Below are positions 52,183-61,871 of a stretch of DNA of 64,000 bases, piece after piece. The notes beneath the pieces are model-generated. The model saw only the letters and a program-made list of their open reading frames with translations, was not told the DNA's origin and ran no database searches. Source of the stretch: Anaerolineae bacterium (GTDB lineage: Bacteria; Chloroflexota; Anaerolineae; Anaerolineales; UBA4823); assembly GCA_003130835.1 (NCBI GenBank), contig QEXX01000088.1, forward strand, positions 19,591 through 83,590, in the 5' to 3' direction. Position 1 is the stretch's first letter. The number at the start of each line of letters is the position of its first letter. A program made the translations under genes and the position numbers.

Positions 52183-54978
52183 ATGGATTCACTGATTGCA
52201 TTAGACATTGAAACAACCGGTTCGGATACCGAGAAAGACCTTATTATCGAAGTGGCAGCCATTCGATTCAACCTTAGACGCGTTGAAGCCGAATGGCATT
52301 CTTTAATTAATCCAGGCAAGCCCATCCCACCGGCGATTACGCTTCTTACCGGCATCACTGATCAGATGTTGGTCAACGCACCCTCCATTCAAGAGGTTGC
52401 CCAAGACTTGAGTCGTTTTATCGGCAACAGCCCAATTGTGGGACATTCGATTAACTTCGATCTCGCCTTCCTTAACCGTTTCGGAATTGCCCGATACAAT
52501 CCGATCATCGATACTTATGAAATTGCATCGGTTCTCAATCCTACCTCCAGCCGCTATAACCTAACGGCTTTGGCACAACAATACGGCATCCTGATCCAAG
52601 GGAAACATCGTGCTTTAGAAGATGCGCGGACGACGCGGGCTTTGTTTCTGCGCCTTTATGAAGAATTGCTCAAGCTTCCCATCCGTTTATTGGCAGAGAT
52701 CGTTCATCTCACTGAAGACAGCGATTGGGGTGGCTTTGGAGCATTCCAAAGCGCCCTAAAAGAGCGCACTCAAGAAATTGTCTCGCCCGAAGCTGCCACA
52801 AGCATTTTCAAAGGACCGCTTTTCCGCAACCCTGTGCCCATTCCAATGCCCATTCAACCCAACCAAACCGTTGTGCCCCTAGACGCTGAAGAAGTTTCTT
52901 CCCTCTTAGAACACGGTGGAGCGTTTGCACGGTATTTCCCTAGCTATGAATACCGTCCCCAACAAGTAGCCATGCTGCAGGCAGTTTGCGATGCCTTGTC
53001 AAACGGCAAACACCTCTTGATTGAAGCTGGCACCGGCACCGGCAAATCAATGGCTTATCTCATTCCAGCCTCTCTTTGGGCGCTGAAAAACCAAACCAGG
53101 GTGGTTATCTCAACCAACACCATCAACCTTCAAGACCAACTGATCAAGAAGGACATCCCCGACCTGATCAACGCTCTTAGCCTCGATTTGAGGGCGGTGG
53201 TGCTTAAGGGACGAAGCAATTATCTGTGCCTTAGGCGATTTGAGAATTTTTATCGCCGCGGTCCCCAAACCGCCGATGAAGCCCGTTTCCTTGCCAAAAT
53301 TCTCGTCTGGTTGCAATTCACCGAGAGCGGCGACCGCGCCGAGCTTAATCTCAATAACCCGGCTGAGCGAGAAATTTGGAGCTCCATCTCGGCTGAAGAC
53401 GAAGGATGTAGCATGGAAAACTGTTACCAACGTACCGGTGGACGTTGCCCCTTTTATCGCATCCGCCAATCCGCTCAAAGTGCTCACCTGTTAATCGTCA
53501 ATCATGCTTTATTGCTTTCCGACATCGCCAGTGGCAACCGAGTCCTGCCAGATTACGATTACCTAATCGTAGATGAAGCCCATCACATCGAAGATGCCAC
53601 AACCAACGCCCTAAGTATTGCTATAAATCGCAGCGATATTGAACGATTGATCCGCGAGTTGGGCAGTAGCCGCAGCGGTATGCTTCATCGCGTTGATGAG
53701 GTACTGTCAAAACTTCTTCAGCCCGCTGACTTCGCCAATTTTCAGGTTTTGCTCGATCGAGCGATGGATTTATCCTTTCGCTTAGAAGAACTCAATCGTC
53801 AATTCTTTACTGCAATTGATGAATATTTATATGACTTGCGTGAGGGCAGAGAAATTGGCATGTACACTCACCAAGAACGGATTGTTCAAGCGCATCGTTC
53901 TCAACCTGGTTGGTATAGCATTGAGGCAGCCTGGGAGGAAACTGAAGCAGTTTTCAACTCCCTGCTGGAAATCTTACGCTTCTTTCTATCTCTCTTAGCA
54001 GAGAACATTGAAAATGTCATCGATTTAGACGAAGACCTGTACACAGACTTAAGCAATCTTGCCCGTCGCTATCAGGAAATCTTGGACCATCTGCATAGCT
54101 TTGTTTTCAAACCCGAAACCGACAAAATCTACTGGATTGAAATAAAAAACAATCACGGAAACATCTCTTTGCATACTGCCCCTTTAGAAATCGGCTCATT
54201 AATGAAAAGACACATATGGAATGAAAAAACCGCTGTGATATTAACTTCGGCAACCCTAACAACAGCGGGCGAGTTTCAATATATCCGCAGCCGTTTACAA
54301 GCTGAGGACGCTGTAGAATTACAAGTTGGTTCTCCCTTTGATTACGAAACGTCCACTTTGCTATATCTTATCAGCGACATTCCCGAACCCAATGAACGCT
54401 TTGCCTACCAAAAAGCACTCGAGACAGCCATTATTCAAACCAGCCTTGCAGCGGGTGGACGAACTTTGGTGTTATTTACCTCCTATGATCAGTTGAGGCG
54501 CACATCGCAAGCAATTGCGCGGGTCTTAACGAAGAATGATATTATCATCTATGAACAGGGAGAAGGTGCCTCTCCCCACTCATTGCTGGATAGTTTCCGC
54601 TCTACCGAACGAGCAGTTCTCCTCGGGACACGTTCCTTCTGGGAAGGCGTGGACGTGCCCGGAGAAGCGCTATCCGTGCTGATGATCACCAAACTACCCT
54701 TCGATGTCCCGTCTGATCCAATTATCTCTGCCCGTGCAGAAACTTTCGAAGACCCCTTCAACCAATATATGATCCCCGAAGCGGTACTCAAGTTCCGCCA
54801 AGGGTTTGGAAGGCTAATCCGCAGTAAACAAGACCGCGGTGTTGTGGTGATTTTAGACAAACGTGTCCAAAGTAAACGATACGGAAAGGTTTTTATCGAT
54901 TCTCTGCCAGCTTGTACAACTCAAGTGGGAAGCCTTGCCACCTTACCGCGCGTGGTTCAACGCTGGCTAAATCTGTAG
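52183..54978 (+). CDS. dinG: DinG-family helicase with N-terminal DnaQ-type 3'-5' exonuclease
   Basis: A 931-aa protein. Residues 1-165 are a DEDD exonuclease ([46 protein letters not shown]). The helicase has Walker [18 protein letters not shown], a DEAH box [11 protein letters not shown] and motif [17 protein letters not shown]. Four Cys (in YLCLRR, then [18 protein letters not shown]) fit the XPD-type 4Fe-4S domain. Length and layout match the exonuclease-containing DinG group. It likely unwinds damage-associated DNA structures. Confidence 0.93.
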   Translation: MDSLIALDIETTGSDTEKDLIIEVAAIRFNLRRVEAEWHSLINPGKPIPPAITLLTGITDQMLVNAPSIQEVAQDLSRFIGNSPIVGHSINFDLAFLNRFGIARYNPIIDTYEIASVLNPTSSRYNLTALAQQYGILIQGKHRALEDARTTRALFLRLYEELLKLPIRLLAEIVHLTEDSDWGGFGAFQSALKERTQEIVSPEAATSIFKGPLFRNPVPIPMPIQPNQTVVPLDAEEVSSLLEHGGAFARYFPSYEYRPQQVAMLQAVCDALSNGKHLLIEAGTGTGKSMAYLIPASLWALKNQTRVVISTNTINLQDQLIKKDIPDLINALSLDLRAVVLKGRSNYLCLRRFENFYRRGPQTADEARFLAKILVWLQFTESGDRAELNLNNPAEREIWSSISAEDEGCSMENCYQRTGGRCPFYRIRQSAQSAHLLIVNHALLLSDIASGNRVLPDYDYLIVDEAHHIEDATTNALSIAINRSDIERLIRELGSSRSGMLHRVDEVLSKLLQPADFANFQVLLDRAMDLSFRLEELNRQFFTAIDEYLYDLREGREIGMYTHQERIVQAHRSQPGWYSIEAAWEETEAVFNSLLEILRFFLSLLAENIENVIDLDEDLYTDLSNLARRYQEILDHLHSFVFKPETDKIYWIEIKNNHGNISLHTAPLEIGSLMKRHIWNEKTAVILTSATLTTAGEFQYIRSRLQAEDAVELQVGSPFDYETSTLLYLISDIPEPNERFAYQKALETAIIQTSLAAGGRTLVLFTSYDQLRRTSQAIARVLTKNDIIIYEQGEGASPHSLLDSFRSTERAVLLGTRSFWEGVDVPGEALSVLMITKLPFDVPSDPIISARAETFEDPFNQYMIPEAVLKFRQGFGRLIRSKQDRGVVVILDKRVQSKRYGKVFIDSLPACTTQVGSLATLPRVVQRWLNL

Positions 54979-56556
54979 AGAGCCACTGCCATTTAGAGAA
55001 TTGTTCTCCAGCTTAGGTTGAGATTTTTCAATCAGTTCCTGTTTCAGGTTCCACAGTTTCTGCGTCAAAGAAACGTGATAGATATGCGGATACATCAGTC
55101 TTCGAACCCCGGGATCTAGTTTCTCCACATCCTTTTCGCGCTTGGCTCGAATCTCTTCCAGGGTCGGCAACGTGGTAACCAACTTGCCGTCTTTGAGAAT
55201 TGTCTCCAATAAAGGCTCGATCTCTGAAATCTCTTCTCGGTGCAGGGTGCGATATTTGGTATGGTCCGTCGGATGCCTTAGGGTGAGAGAAGGCTTATTA
55301 CGGGGGTCTTCTTCGGAGAGGGCAATCAAATCCGCAGTGGCTTTGCCGCGTTGATCATAAATTCGCCACACCTTTTTGTTGCCTGGATTCGGTGTCTTTT
55401 CAAGCGACTCGCTGATCTTTATTGCAGGCTTCCATTGGTTTTGGTCATACACTGCCACGAGTTTATAAACCCCACCCAAAGCTGGCTCCCCCCACGAGGT
55501 AATCAAACGGGTTCCTACTCCATACACTAAGCGGCGGATCAATCGATCGGCATCTACCCCATATCGCGGCGCTTCTTCAATAATCTGTGTGATAATTTGC
55601 CAAATGACCATCTCGTCCAAATTATTGGATAGCACAATAGAAACATCCTCAAACCCAGCTTCATCTAACATTTTCGCAGCTTGAATGCTCAGAAAAGCTA
55701 GGTCCCCCGAGTCCAAGCGAATGCCCAGCGGTTTATGCCCCTTGCGACGCAATTCTTCAAAGACCTTGATGGCATTTGGAATACCGCTTTCAAGGGAATC
55801 AATCGTATCCACGAGTAATAGACAATCGTCCGGATAGACCTCTGCATAAGCACGAAAGGCATCGAGTTCTGTCATCCCTAAAGCAATAAATAATTGCACC
55901 ATACTATGGGCATGGGTGCCTTTCGGAGGTAACCCTAAGAGCGCAGAGACCCCTACATTCGAAGTAAACATGGCGCCGCCGATTAAAGCCGCGCGAGCGC
56001 CGGCATTGGCTCCGACATGTTGTCCTCTGCGCAAACCAAACTCCAAAACCACCTGACCCCGCCCGATCTCGTGAATGCGTGCTGCTTTGGTAGCAATCAA
56101 GATTTGATAGTTCAAGTGGTTCAAGAGAGAAGTCTCCAGAATCTGCGCCATTGCCAATGGACCTTGAACTACCGTTATGGGGACATTTGGGTGAATCACC
56201 CTCCCTTCCGGAATAGCATACAGGGTGATGCCTTCAAAGTTCCCATAGCGATACAACCAATCCAAAAAGTCTGCCTCAAAGAGCGGCTTTCCACTGCGGG
56301 TGCGTTGCGTTTTTAGATAGTTAATTTCGGTGATTCCAAACCGCGATTGAAACATCCAATTGAGCAACCATTCCAACCCAGCGTTCACACAATAACCGGC
56401 TTTATGCGTGCCATAATCTGGATAATTGCGGAAATAATGATCAAATTGCACCTGTTTTTCATGATACCCCATGCGAAAATAAAGTTGTGCCATGGTTAAT
56501 TGATATTGATCGGTAAAAAGAATCCCCTCCGCCAATGCTTTTTCAGCCAAATTCAT
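54967..56556 (-). CDS. pncB: Nicotinate phosphoribosyltransferase
   Basis: A 529-aa protein. It has [20 protein letters not shown], the active-site block [23 protein letters not shown] split over residues about 170-192, [15 protein letters not shown], and [19 protein letters not shown]. It makes nicotinate mononucleotide from nicotinate and PRPP in NAD salvage. It overlaps dinG tail-to-tail by 12 nt. SD GGAG precedes the ATG. Confidence 0.95.
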   Translation of the reverse strand: MNLAEKALAEGILFTDQYQLTMAQLYFRMGYHEKQVQFDHYFRNYPDYGTHKAGYCVNAGLEWLLNWMFQSRFGITEINYLKTQRTRSGKPLFEADFLDWLYRYGNFEGITLYAIPEGRVIHPNVPITVVQGPLAMAQILETSLLNHLNYQILIATKAARIHEIGRGQVVLEFGLRRGQHVGANAGARAALIGGAMFTSNVGVSALLGLPPKGTHAHSMVQLFIALGMTELDAFRAYAEVYPDDCLLLVDTIDSLESGIPNAIKVFEELRRKGHKPLGIRLDSGDLAFLSIQAAKMLDEAGFEDVSIVLSNNLDEMVIWQIITQIIEEAPRYGVDADRLIRRLVYGVGTRLITSWGEPALGGVYKLVAVYDQNQWKPAIKISESLEKTPNPGNKKVWRIYDQRGKATADLIALSEEDPRNKPSLTLRHPTDHTKYRTLHREEISEIEPLLETILKDGKLVTTLPTLEEIRAKREKDVEKLDPGVRRLMYPHIYHVSLTQKLWNLKQELIEKSQPKLENNSLNGSGSLQI

Positions 56557-56637
56557 GGAACAATCTCCAATAAAAAGTGATATATTCTTATTCTACCTCG
56601 AATTCTGAATCACTCATCAGCAACAGTTCATAGCACA

Positions 56638-58371
56638 ATGAATCCATATCTTGAATCTTATAGTGCAGCGATCAACGACTTTCACCGTGCCCGTAATCGA
56701 GCACAGCTAAAGGTACTTTTAGCAAAACTCAAAGGCCAACCATCCGACCTTTTGGATTTTGAGGAAGTCCGCAAGCGGTTGAAAGCTCAAGGCAGCATAG
56801 AAAGAGGATTAAGACAAATCCCTTTAGACGCAATTGTCGGCAGCCTGGGTCGTTATCATGATTTTACGCGCGACTTTCTCCCCAAACAGGATCATATCAA
56901 AGACCGTTGGGCGCGCGTGCGGCTTGCTTTTACTGGGCTAAGTGGAATCCCTCCGATTGAAGTTTACCAAATTGGCGAAGCTTATTTTGTAAAAGACGGT
57001 AACCACCGCGTCTCAGTTGCTCGTCAATTAGGTGCAACTCATATCCAAGCTTACGTTACCGAGGTCAAGACTCGAGTCCCCCTAACACCGGATATCCATC
57101 CAGACACCTTGATTATCAAAGAAGAGTACGTCGAGTTCTTAGAAAAGACCCGCTTAGATTTGCACTATCCAAACCTTGACCTGAGTGTATCCATAGCTGG
57201 GCAATATAAAGTATTACTTGAACATATCGAAGTCCATCGCTATTTCATGGGCGTTGAACATAAGAGGGAGATTTCCCTTGAAGAGGCAGCGGCAAATTGG
57301 TATGAAACCTATTATTTACCGATTGTAAAGCGCATCATCGAATTGGGTATCCTCCGCAGCTATCCCAACCGAACCCCCACCGACCTCTATCTCTTTATGT
57401 CCGAACACCGAGCTGAGATCGAAAAACGCCTTGGCTGGGAGATGCGCACCGAAAAAGCCATTTTAGCGCTGATGGATCGAGCCCAAAACAGCCTTAGCAC
57501 TCAGCTTACCAGTTTGGTCGAAAAAATCGACACATTGGTTTTAGGAGGAAAGTTTTCGGCCGGTCCACCTCCGGGGGAATGGCGTCAGCGTGCCATTGCG
57601 GTCGCAAGTCCATCAGCCTTGATTCAGGATATCCTAGTTCCAATTGACGGGGAAGAGGGAGGTTGGTTTGCCATTCAACAAGCTAGGACAATAGCCGAAC
57701 GCGAACAGGCATCCTTACGCGCCATACACGTAACAGAAAATTCTTCTTCAGAGCAGGAAAACCTCTACCTCCAAGAAACGTTTGAGCAGCTTATGAGAGG
57801 TTGCCAGGTTGCTCACGATCTGGTTGTCGTCAAAGGTGACATTGCTGATACCATCTGCGATCGCTCGCGATATATCGATCTGGTTGTCATGAATGTTCGC
57901 TATCCACCCGGGCCTCTACCGCTGGATCGGTTAGTCTCCGGCTTCCGGGAATTGGTGCAGCGTTGTCCTCGTCCGATCCTGGCAACCCCGCAAGTTGTGT
58001 CACCGCTCTCAAAGGGACTGCTAGCCTTTAATGGCAGCCCAAAAGCCCAAGAAGCGCTTTATATGGCTGTTTATCTAGCCAAGAAGTGGTCAATTCCAAT
58101 AACGGTGTTAAGCGTTGACGAAAAATCCTCCAAAGCCCAAAAATATCTTGGCATCGCTCGCAAACATCTCACTTATCGCAAAGTTAATGCAGAGTATGTG
58201 CATCGCACCGAACCGGTGAGCGACTCGATTTTATCAACCGCTGACCAATATGGCTGTGATTTTATTATCGTTGGTGGATATGGCTACGCGCCACTCGTAC
58301 AAGTTCTGCGCGGCAGCGTTGTCGACGAACTGTTGCGAAAATCCACAATCCCCCTGCTAATTTGCCGCTAA
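56638..58371 (+). CDS. ParB-like domain fused to two universal stress protein domains
   Basis: A 577-aa protein. Residues about 1-170 include a ParB/sulfiredoxin-like block with FVKDGNHRVSVARQLG. A helical region (about 170-320) contains LEEAAANWYETYYLPIVK. Two USP domains follow, about 330-450 (DILVPIDGEEGGW) and 460-577 (LAFNGSPKAQEALYMAVYL, ending VGGYGYAPLVQVLRGSVVD). USP domains bind ATP or respond to stress. The N-terminal module resembles DUF4032-type domains. Function of the fusion is unknown. Confidence 0.82.
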   Translation: MNPYLESYSAAINDFHRARNRAQLKVLLAKLKGQPSDLLDFEEVRKRLKAQGSIERGLRQIPLDAIVGSLGRYHDFTRDFLPKQDHIKDRWARVRLAFTGLSGIPPIEVYQIGEAYFVKDGNHRVSVARQLGATHIQAYVTEVKTRVPLTPDIHPDTLIIKEEYVEFLEKTRLDLHYPNLDLSVSIAGQYKVLLEHIEVHRYFMGVEHKREISLEEAAANWYETYYLPIVKRIIELGILRSYPNRTPTDLYLFMSEHRAEIEKRLGWEMRTEKAILALMDRAQNSLSTQLTSLVEKIDTLVLGGKFSAGPPPGEWRQRAIAVASPSALIQDILVPIDGEEGGWFAIQQARTIAEREQASLRAIHVTENSSSEQENLYLQETFEQLMRGCQVAHDLVVVKGDIADTICDRSRYIDLVVMNVRYPPGPLPLDRLVSGFRELVQRCPRPILATPQVVSPLSKGLLAFNGSPKAQEALYMAVYLAKKWSIPITVLSVDEKSSKAQKYLGIARKHLTYRKVNAEYVHRTEPVSDSILSTADQYGCDFIIVGGYGYAPLVQVLRGSVVDELLRKSTIPLLICR

Positions 58372-58988
58372 GGGATGCTAATCTCTTGATACCCATAACA
58401 ATTGATGACTTTGGTCAACCCTAGCTCACTGGTTTGGCGTTGCTCTGTACCATAGAGATGGATATGTCCGTGCAAGTGATAGAATGGTTGAAAGACTTCA
58501 TCAAACCAGCGAAAGGCACGGATTCCCTGATGCGCATAATCGGCTTGGTCATGAACACCAAAAGGGGGCGCGTGGGTAACAAACACATCTAAATATCTGC
58601 CATAGCGTACCTTATTAAGCAATAGGGCTGGCAACAGACGAAAGACATGTAACCACATTTCACTTTGGGAGTACATGAATGGGCCCTCTTTATAACGAAT
58701 ACTTCCTTCAACACCTGCTAAAAGCAACCCCTCATGATTGATAGAACGAAGGTGCAGATCAACTCCACCTAACGGTGCTGGAGGGGATTTGTACGGGTGA
58801 TCGGCGGCTAAGTCGTGATTGCCGCGAATGAAATACAAGGAGGCGTTTAACAAACTAGTGAGATACTCAGGATATGCATAAGGAAGGTCGCCACAGCTTA
58901 CAACCAAATCGATCTTAGAAAAACGCGTTCGAACCTGAGGGGAATACAGCGTATCGATGACCTTGTCACTTACAGCCAAAATTCTCAT
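58368..58988 (-). CDS. Calcineurin-like metallophosphoesterase
   Basis: A 206-aa protein. Metal motifs are ILAVSDKVID (Asp), LVVSCGDLPYAYPEYL (GDxx), YFIRGNHDLAAD (GNHD), VFVTHAPPFGVHD and LHGHIHLYG. Close to small cytoplasmic phosphodiesterases. Its first metal motif reads SDKV rather than DxH, so one ligand may be replaced. Substrate is unknown. It converges on the USP gene with a 4-nt overlap. Confidence 0.87.
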   Translation of the reverse strand: MRILAVSDKVIDTLYSPQVRTRFSKIDLVVSCGDLPYAYPEYLTSLLNASLYFIRGNHDLAADHPYKSPPAPLGGVDLHLRSINHEGLLLAGVEGSIRYKEGPFMYSQSEMWLHVFRLLPALLLNKVRYGRYLDVFVTHAPPFGVHDQADYAHQGIRAFRWFDEVFQPFYHLHGHIHLYGTEQRQTSELGLTKVINCYGYQEISIP

Positions 58989-59034
58989 CGCTAATCAGAT
59001 AGACCTAAACCAACCGCTAGGAAAATCCTCAAAA

Positions 59035-59493
59035 TCAACCCTGTGCCAACTGTTCAATACGAGGCAACCCTCTTTTTAGATAACTTTCGATGTGCCAAGC
59101 AGTTTTACGGTAATCCTCAAGGCTTCCGCCGACCGGATCATCAATTTCATTCTCTTCATCGACCATTTCACTCAGTAGATATATTTTTCCAGCAAAATCC
59201 GGAAACTGCGCCTGTAACATTTGCTTATGACGGCGCTCCATGACCAAAATCAAGGCAGATTCCTTGACCAGGTTCTGGGTAATTTGGCGGGCTTTATGAA
59301 AGGATAAATCTATGCCGTGCTCTGCTAAGATTTGGAGCGTTTTTTGGCTTGCCGCACTGCCTTCCAACGCTGCCACACCAGCCGATTCGATCCGCCAACC
59401 CTCGCGTTTCTCACCCAATTGCGCCAGGAGCAACCCCTGCGCCATAGGCGAACGACACATATTGGCTGTGCAGACAAATAAAACCGATTTCAT
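59035..59493 (-). CDS. Low-molecular-weight protein-tyrosine-phosphatase family
   Basis: A 152-aa protein. It has the P-loop VLFVCTANMCRSPMAQGLLL (CX5R nucleophile Cys8) and the general-acid Asp in VDEENEIDDPVGGSLEDYRKT. Family members act on bacterial tyrosine kinases or on arginine phosphate. The polysaccharide-type fusion gene 7 nt upstream on the same strand suggests a role in exopolysaccharide or surface-glycan control. Confidence 0.9.
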   Translation of the reverse strand: MKSVLFVCTANMCRSPMAQGLLLAQLGEKREGWRIESAGVAALEGSAASQKTLQILAEHGIDLSFHKARQITQNLVKESALILVMERRHKQMLQAQFPDFAGKIYLLSEMVDEENEIDDPVGGSLEDYRKTAWHIESYLKRGLPRIEQLAQG

Positions 59494-59500
59494 CTTCCAC

Positions 59501-61393
59501 TCAGCGCTTCATTTCTTCTAACACTTCAGCCAGGTTTTCGCATACAAATTGGACTTCTTCGGCTTTCATCGGAGCCGAAAAGGGTAATGCCAGAATTGAT
59601 CGACCCGCAGCCTCTGCAATTGGAAAATCACCTTCCTTGAAGCCAAATCGTTCACGATAGAAGGGTTGCAGATGAATCGGTGTGAAATAGGGACGCGCTG
59701 GAATGCCCCTGCGCGCCAGTTTTTCGATGACGATATTGCGATCAATGGTATCGTCGAAACGCACTGGGTAAACAAACCAGCTCATCCGGGTGGTAGTGGG
59801 CACAATGGTCAGAGGAGATACCCCAGGGATGTTTTTCAAGTGTTTCCCGTATTCTGCAGCAACCTGCTCGCGCTTGCTTAGCAAGGTATCCAAGCGGCGT
59901 ATTTGCACGACCCCAACAGCAGCATTCATTTCGGAAATCCGGTAGTTATATCCCAAACGCGAGTGATTCAACCAACCGTCGAATACATCTCGCCCTTGAT
60001 TGCGCAAGCTACGGAAGAGATCGGCCCATTTTTCATCATTGGTCACCAAAACGGCGCCTTCGCCCGTGGTAATTTGTTTATTGGGATAAAAGGCAAATGC
60101 GCCAGCCTTTCCTAAAGCCCCTACTCGTCTGCCTTTATACTCAGCCCCAATTGCCTCACAGGCATCTTCGATCACAATCAGGCCGTAGCGTTCCGCAATT
60201 TCCAAAATCGGATCCATATCAGCCGGCTGTCCGAAAATGTGAACGGGTAAAATGGCTTTGGTTCGCGGGGTAATGGCTGCTTCAATTCGATTTGGATCGA
60301 TATTTAAGCTCACCGGATCAATATCGACAAAAACAGGTTTTGCGCCTTCATACAAGGCAACATTTGCGGTTGCCACAAAACTGAAGGGAGAGGTAATGAC
60401 TTCATCACCGGGGCCAATCCCCGCCGCAACGATACACAAGTGTAAAGCCGCTGTTCCATTAATCACTGCCACAGCGTGTTCGGCATGCGCCACCGCAGCG
60501 GCATATTTCTCAAAAGCCATCGTCTGCGAGCCAATCGAGAGATTGCGGGATTGCATCACCCGAACGACCGCCTCGATTTCCTCACCAGTTATATCCGGTA
60601 ACGCCATCGGAACCTTTAGATTGGTCGAGAGCTGTTCCTCCTCTAGCTTCAAAAAACTGCTTAAAGAAGGCATGGTTGAATAAGGCAGTTGGGCTTCGTG
60701 ACACAGACTTTTGATGTTTTGAATGGTTTGTTGTGGGGCGCTTGGGATGGCAATAATCACAGCTTCCGCTTGACGTTGGGTTGCAATCTTAGGCAGGTTG
60801 ATAATCGGCCCTTCGACCGGAAGCCCAAAGACCCGTTGCCCAATTTTTCGCGGATCGTCATCCACAAATCCAATCGCTTTTAAGCCTAATTGAGGGTTGG
60901 ATTGAATCTCTCGCAACATTTGTACTCCGGCATTACCGGCACCGACGATCAAAACTTTCCGGGCAGGGTCAAGTTTGACCCGCCGCCATGAAATATCCCC
61001 CGGATAACGCTCCAATTGATGAATGATAACCCTTAACCCTCCCAACAAAATTAGGCTCAAGGCAAATTCAATTCCAAGCACCGAGCGAGGCAGAGTGTAC
61101 ACAAAGCGAGGGTAGAGAGAAAAGGCGATGATCGAGATTAGAATTGAGCCCACTAACACCGCAAGTGCCAGATGGAAAAAATCGCGCGTTGTGGCATAAC
61201 GCCAAACGCGACGGTAGATTCCCCCGATTGCAAAAGTAAGCGGGCGGATCACAATCCCAGCCAAAATCACCGGTAGTAACGCCCGTAAGAAATAATCGAT
61301 GGCGTTGAACTCAAAACGCAACATGAGAGCAAGCAAGAAGGAGACCAACGTCAACAGGCTATCAATGAGAATCAGCAGATACGGACGAAGCAT
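59501..61393 (-). CDS. Fusion of PglF/CapD N-terminal membrane domain with DegT/DnrJ aminotransferase
   Basis: A 630-aa protein. Four TM helices fill residues about 1-115. A Rossmann-like CoA_binding_3 domain (about 130-245) has VLIVGAGNAGVQMLREI and VDDDPRKIGQ. The SDR dehydratase domain that follows this module in PglF/CapD is absent. Instead a DegT/DnrJ/EryC1 sugar aminotransferase begins at about 265 (ITGEEIEAVVRVMQSRNLS), with PLP-binding Lys in FAFYPNKQITTGEGAV and SLRNQGRDVFDGW. This is a dehydratase membrane anchor joined to the next enzyme of amino-sugar synthesis. SD AAAGGAT precedes the ATG. Confidence 0.88.
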   Translation of the reverse strand: MLRPYLLILIDSLLTLVSFLLALMLRFEFNAIDYFLRALLPVILAGIVIRPLTFAIGGIYRRVWRYATTRDFFHLALAVLVGSILISIIAFSLYPRFVYTLPRSVLGIEFALSLILLGGLRVIIHQLERYPGDISWRRVKLDPARKVLIVGAGNAGVQMLREIQSNPQLGLKAIGFVDDDPRKIGQRVFGLPVEGPIINLPKIATQRQAEAVIIAIPSAPQQTIQNIKSLCHEAQLPYSTMPSLSSFLKLEEEQLSTNLKVPMALPDITGEEIEAVVRVMQSRNLSIGSQTMAFEKYAAAVAHAEHAVAVINGTAALHLCIVAAGIGPGDEVITSPFSFVATANVALYEGAKPVFVDIDPVSLNIDPNRIEAAITPRTKAILPVHIFGQPADMDPILEIAERYGLIVIEDACEAIGAEYKGRRVGALGKAGAFAFYPNKQITTGEGAVLVTNDEKWADLFRSLRNQGRDVFDGWLNHSRLGYNYRISEMNAAVGVVQIRRLDTLLSKREQVAAEYGKHLKNIPGVSPLTIVPTTTRMSWFVYPVRFDDTIDRNIVIEKLARRGIPARPYFTPIHLQPFYRERFGFKEGDFPIAEAAGRSILALPFSAPMKAEEVQFVCENLAEVLEEMKR

Positions 61394-61811
61394 AATTTAT
61401 CCTTTCAAAACGCGCTCTATCAGAATACTTGTCGGTCAGTACAAGGAATGCACTCAACGAAAATTAACCAATCGGTGGGTGTAACGACCTAGGCAGGATT
61501 ATATCTCAAACTTAGCCGAAAGCCTGCAACGTTCTAAGTCCCTAATTTCACACTTCAGTACTCGTTTTTCTGCCACAATGGACTCTTTGAGATAATAAAA
61601 TCCCTTACCCTCAATTAGCGAATTTAGAAAGTCAGCTATCTCCTCTCTACACCTAAGATTAGAAAAGCTGACTGCATTTCAAGAAGACAAACTCATTCAC
61701 CCCAACACTTGAACGAGACTCTGCCTTAGGGATAACCCACCCCACTTTCCAAATCTTCTCGATGAGCAGGATAGAGTCTAAGAGCGAAGATCTCCTCCAA
61801 ATTCTTGTTAA
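61394..61811. other. Intergenic region, no gene found
   Basis: This 418-nt stretch contains no ORF or RNA that I can support. One weak inverted repeat (AGTCAGCT near 61632 and AGCTGACT near 61668) is visible. Its right end leads into the terminator of the surface protein gene. Confidence 0.5.
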
Positions 61812-61845
61812 CAAAAAATGGCAGGCGGATTGAAATCGCCTGCCA
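61811..61845 (-). terminator. Rho-independent terminator of the SBBP surface protein gene
   Basis: Read on the minus strand, TGGCAGGCG and CGCCTGCCA (arms 61845-61837 and 61827-61819) form a 9-bp GC-rich stem, followed by TTTTTTGTT. It lies 26 nt after the stop codon. Confidence 0.85.
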
Positions 61846-61871
61846 GGAGAGAGCCTAAGAACGCTTTCCCC

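Noticed and set aside
60252..60683. 143-aa plus-strand frame opposite the DegT part of the fusion
   Set aside because: Antisense shadow rich in Ala/Ser/Thr. The minus strand holds the intact aminotransferase motifs.
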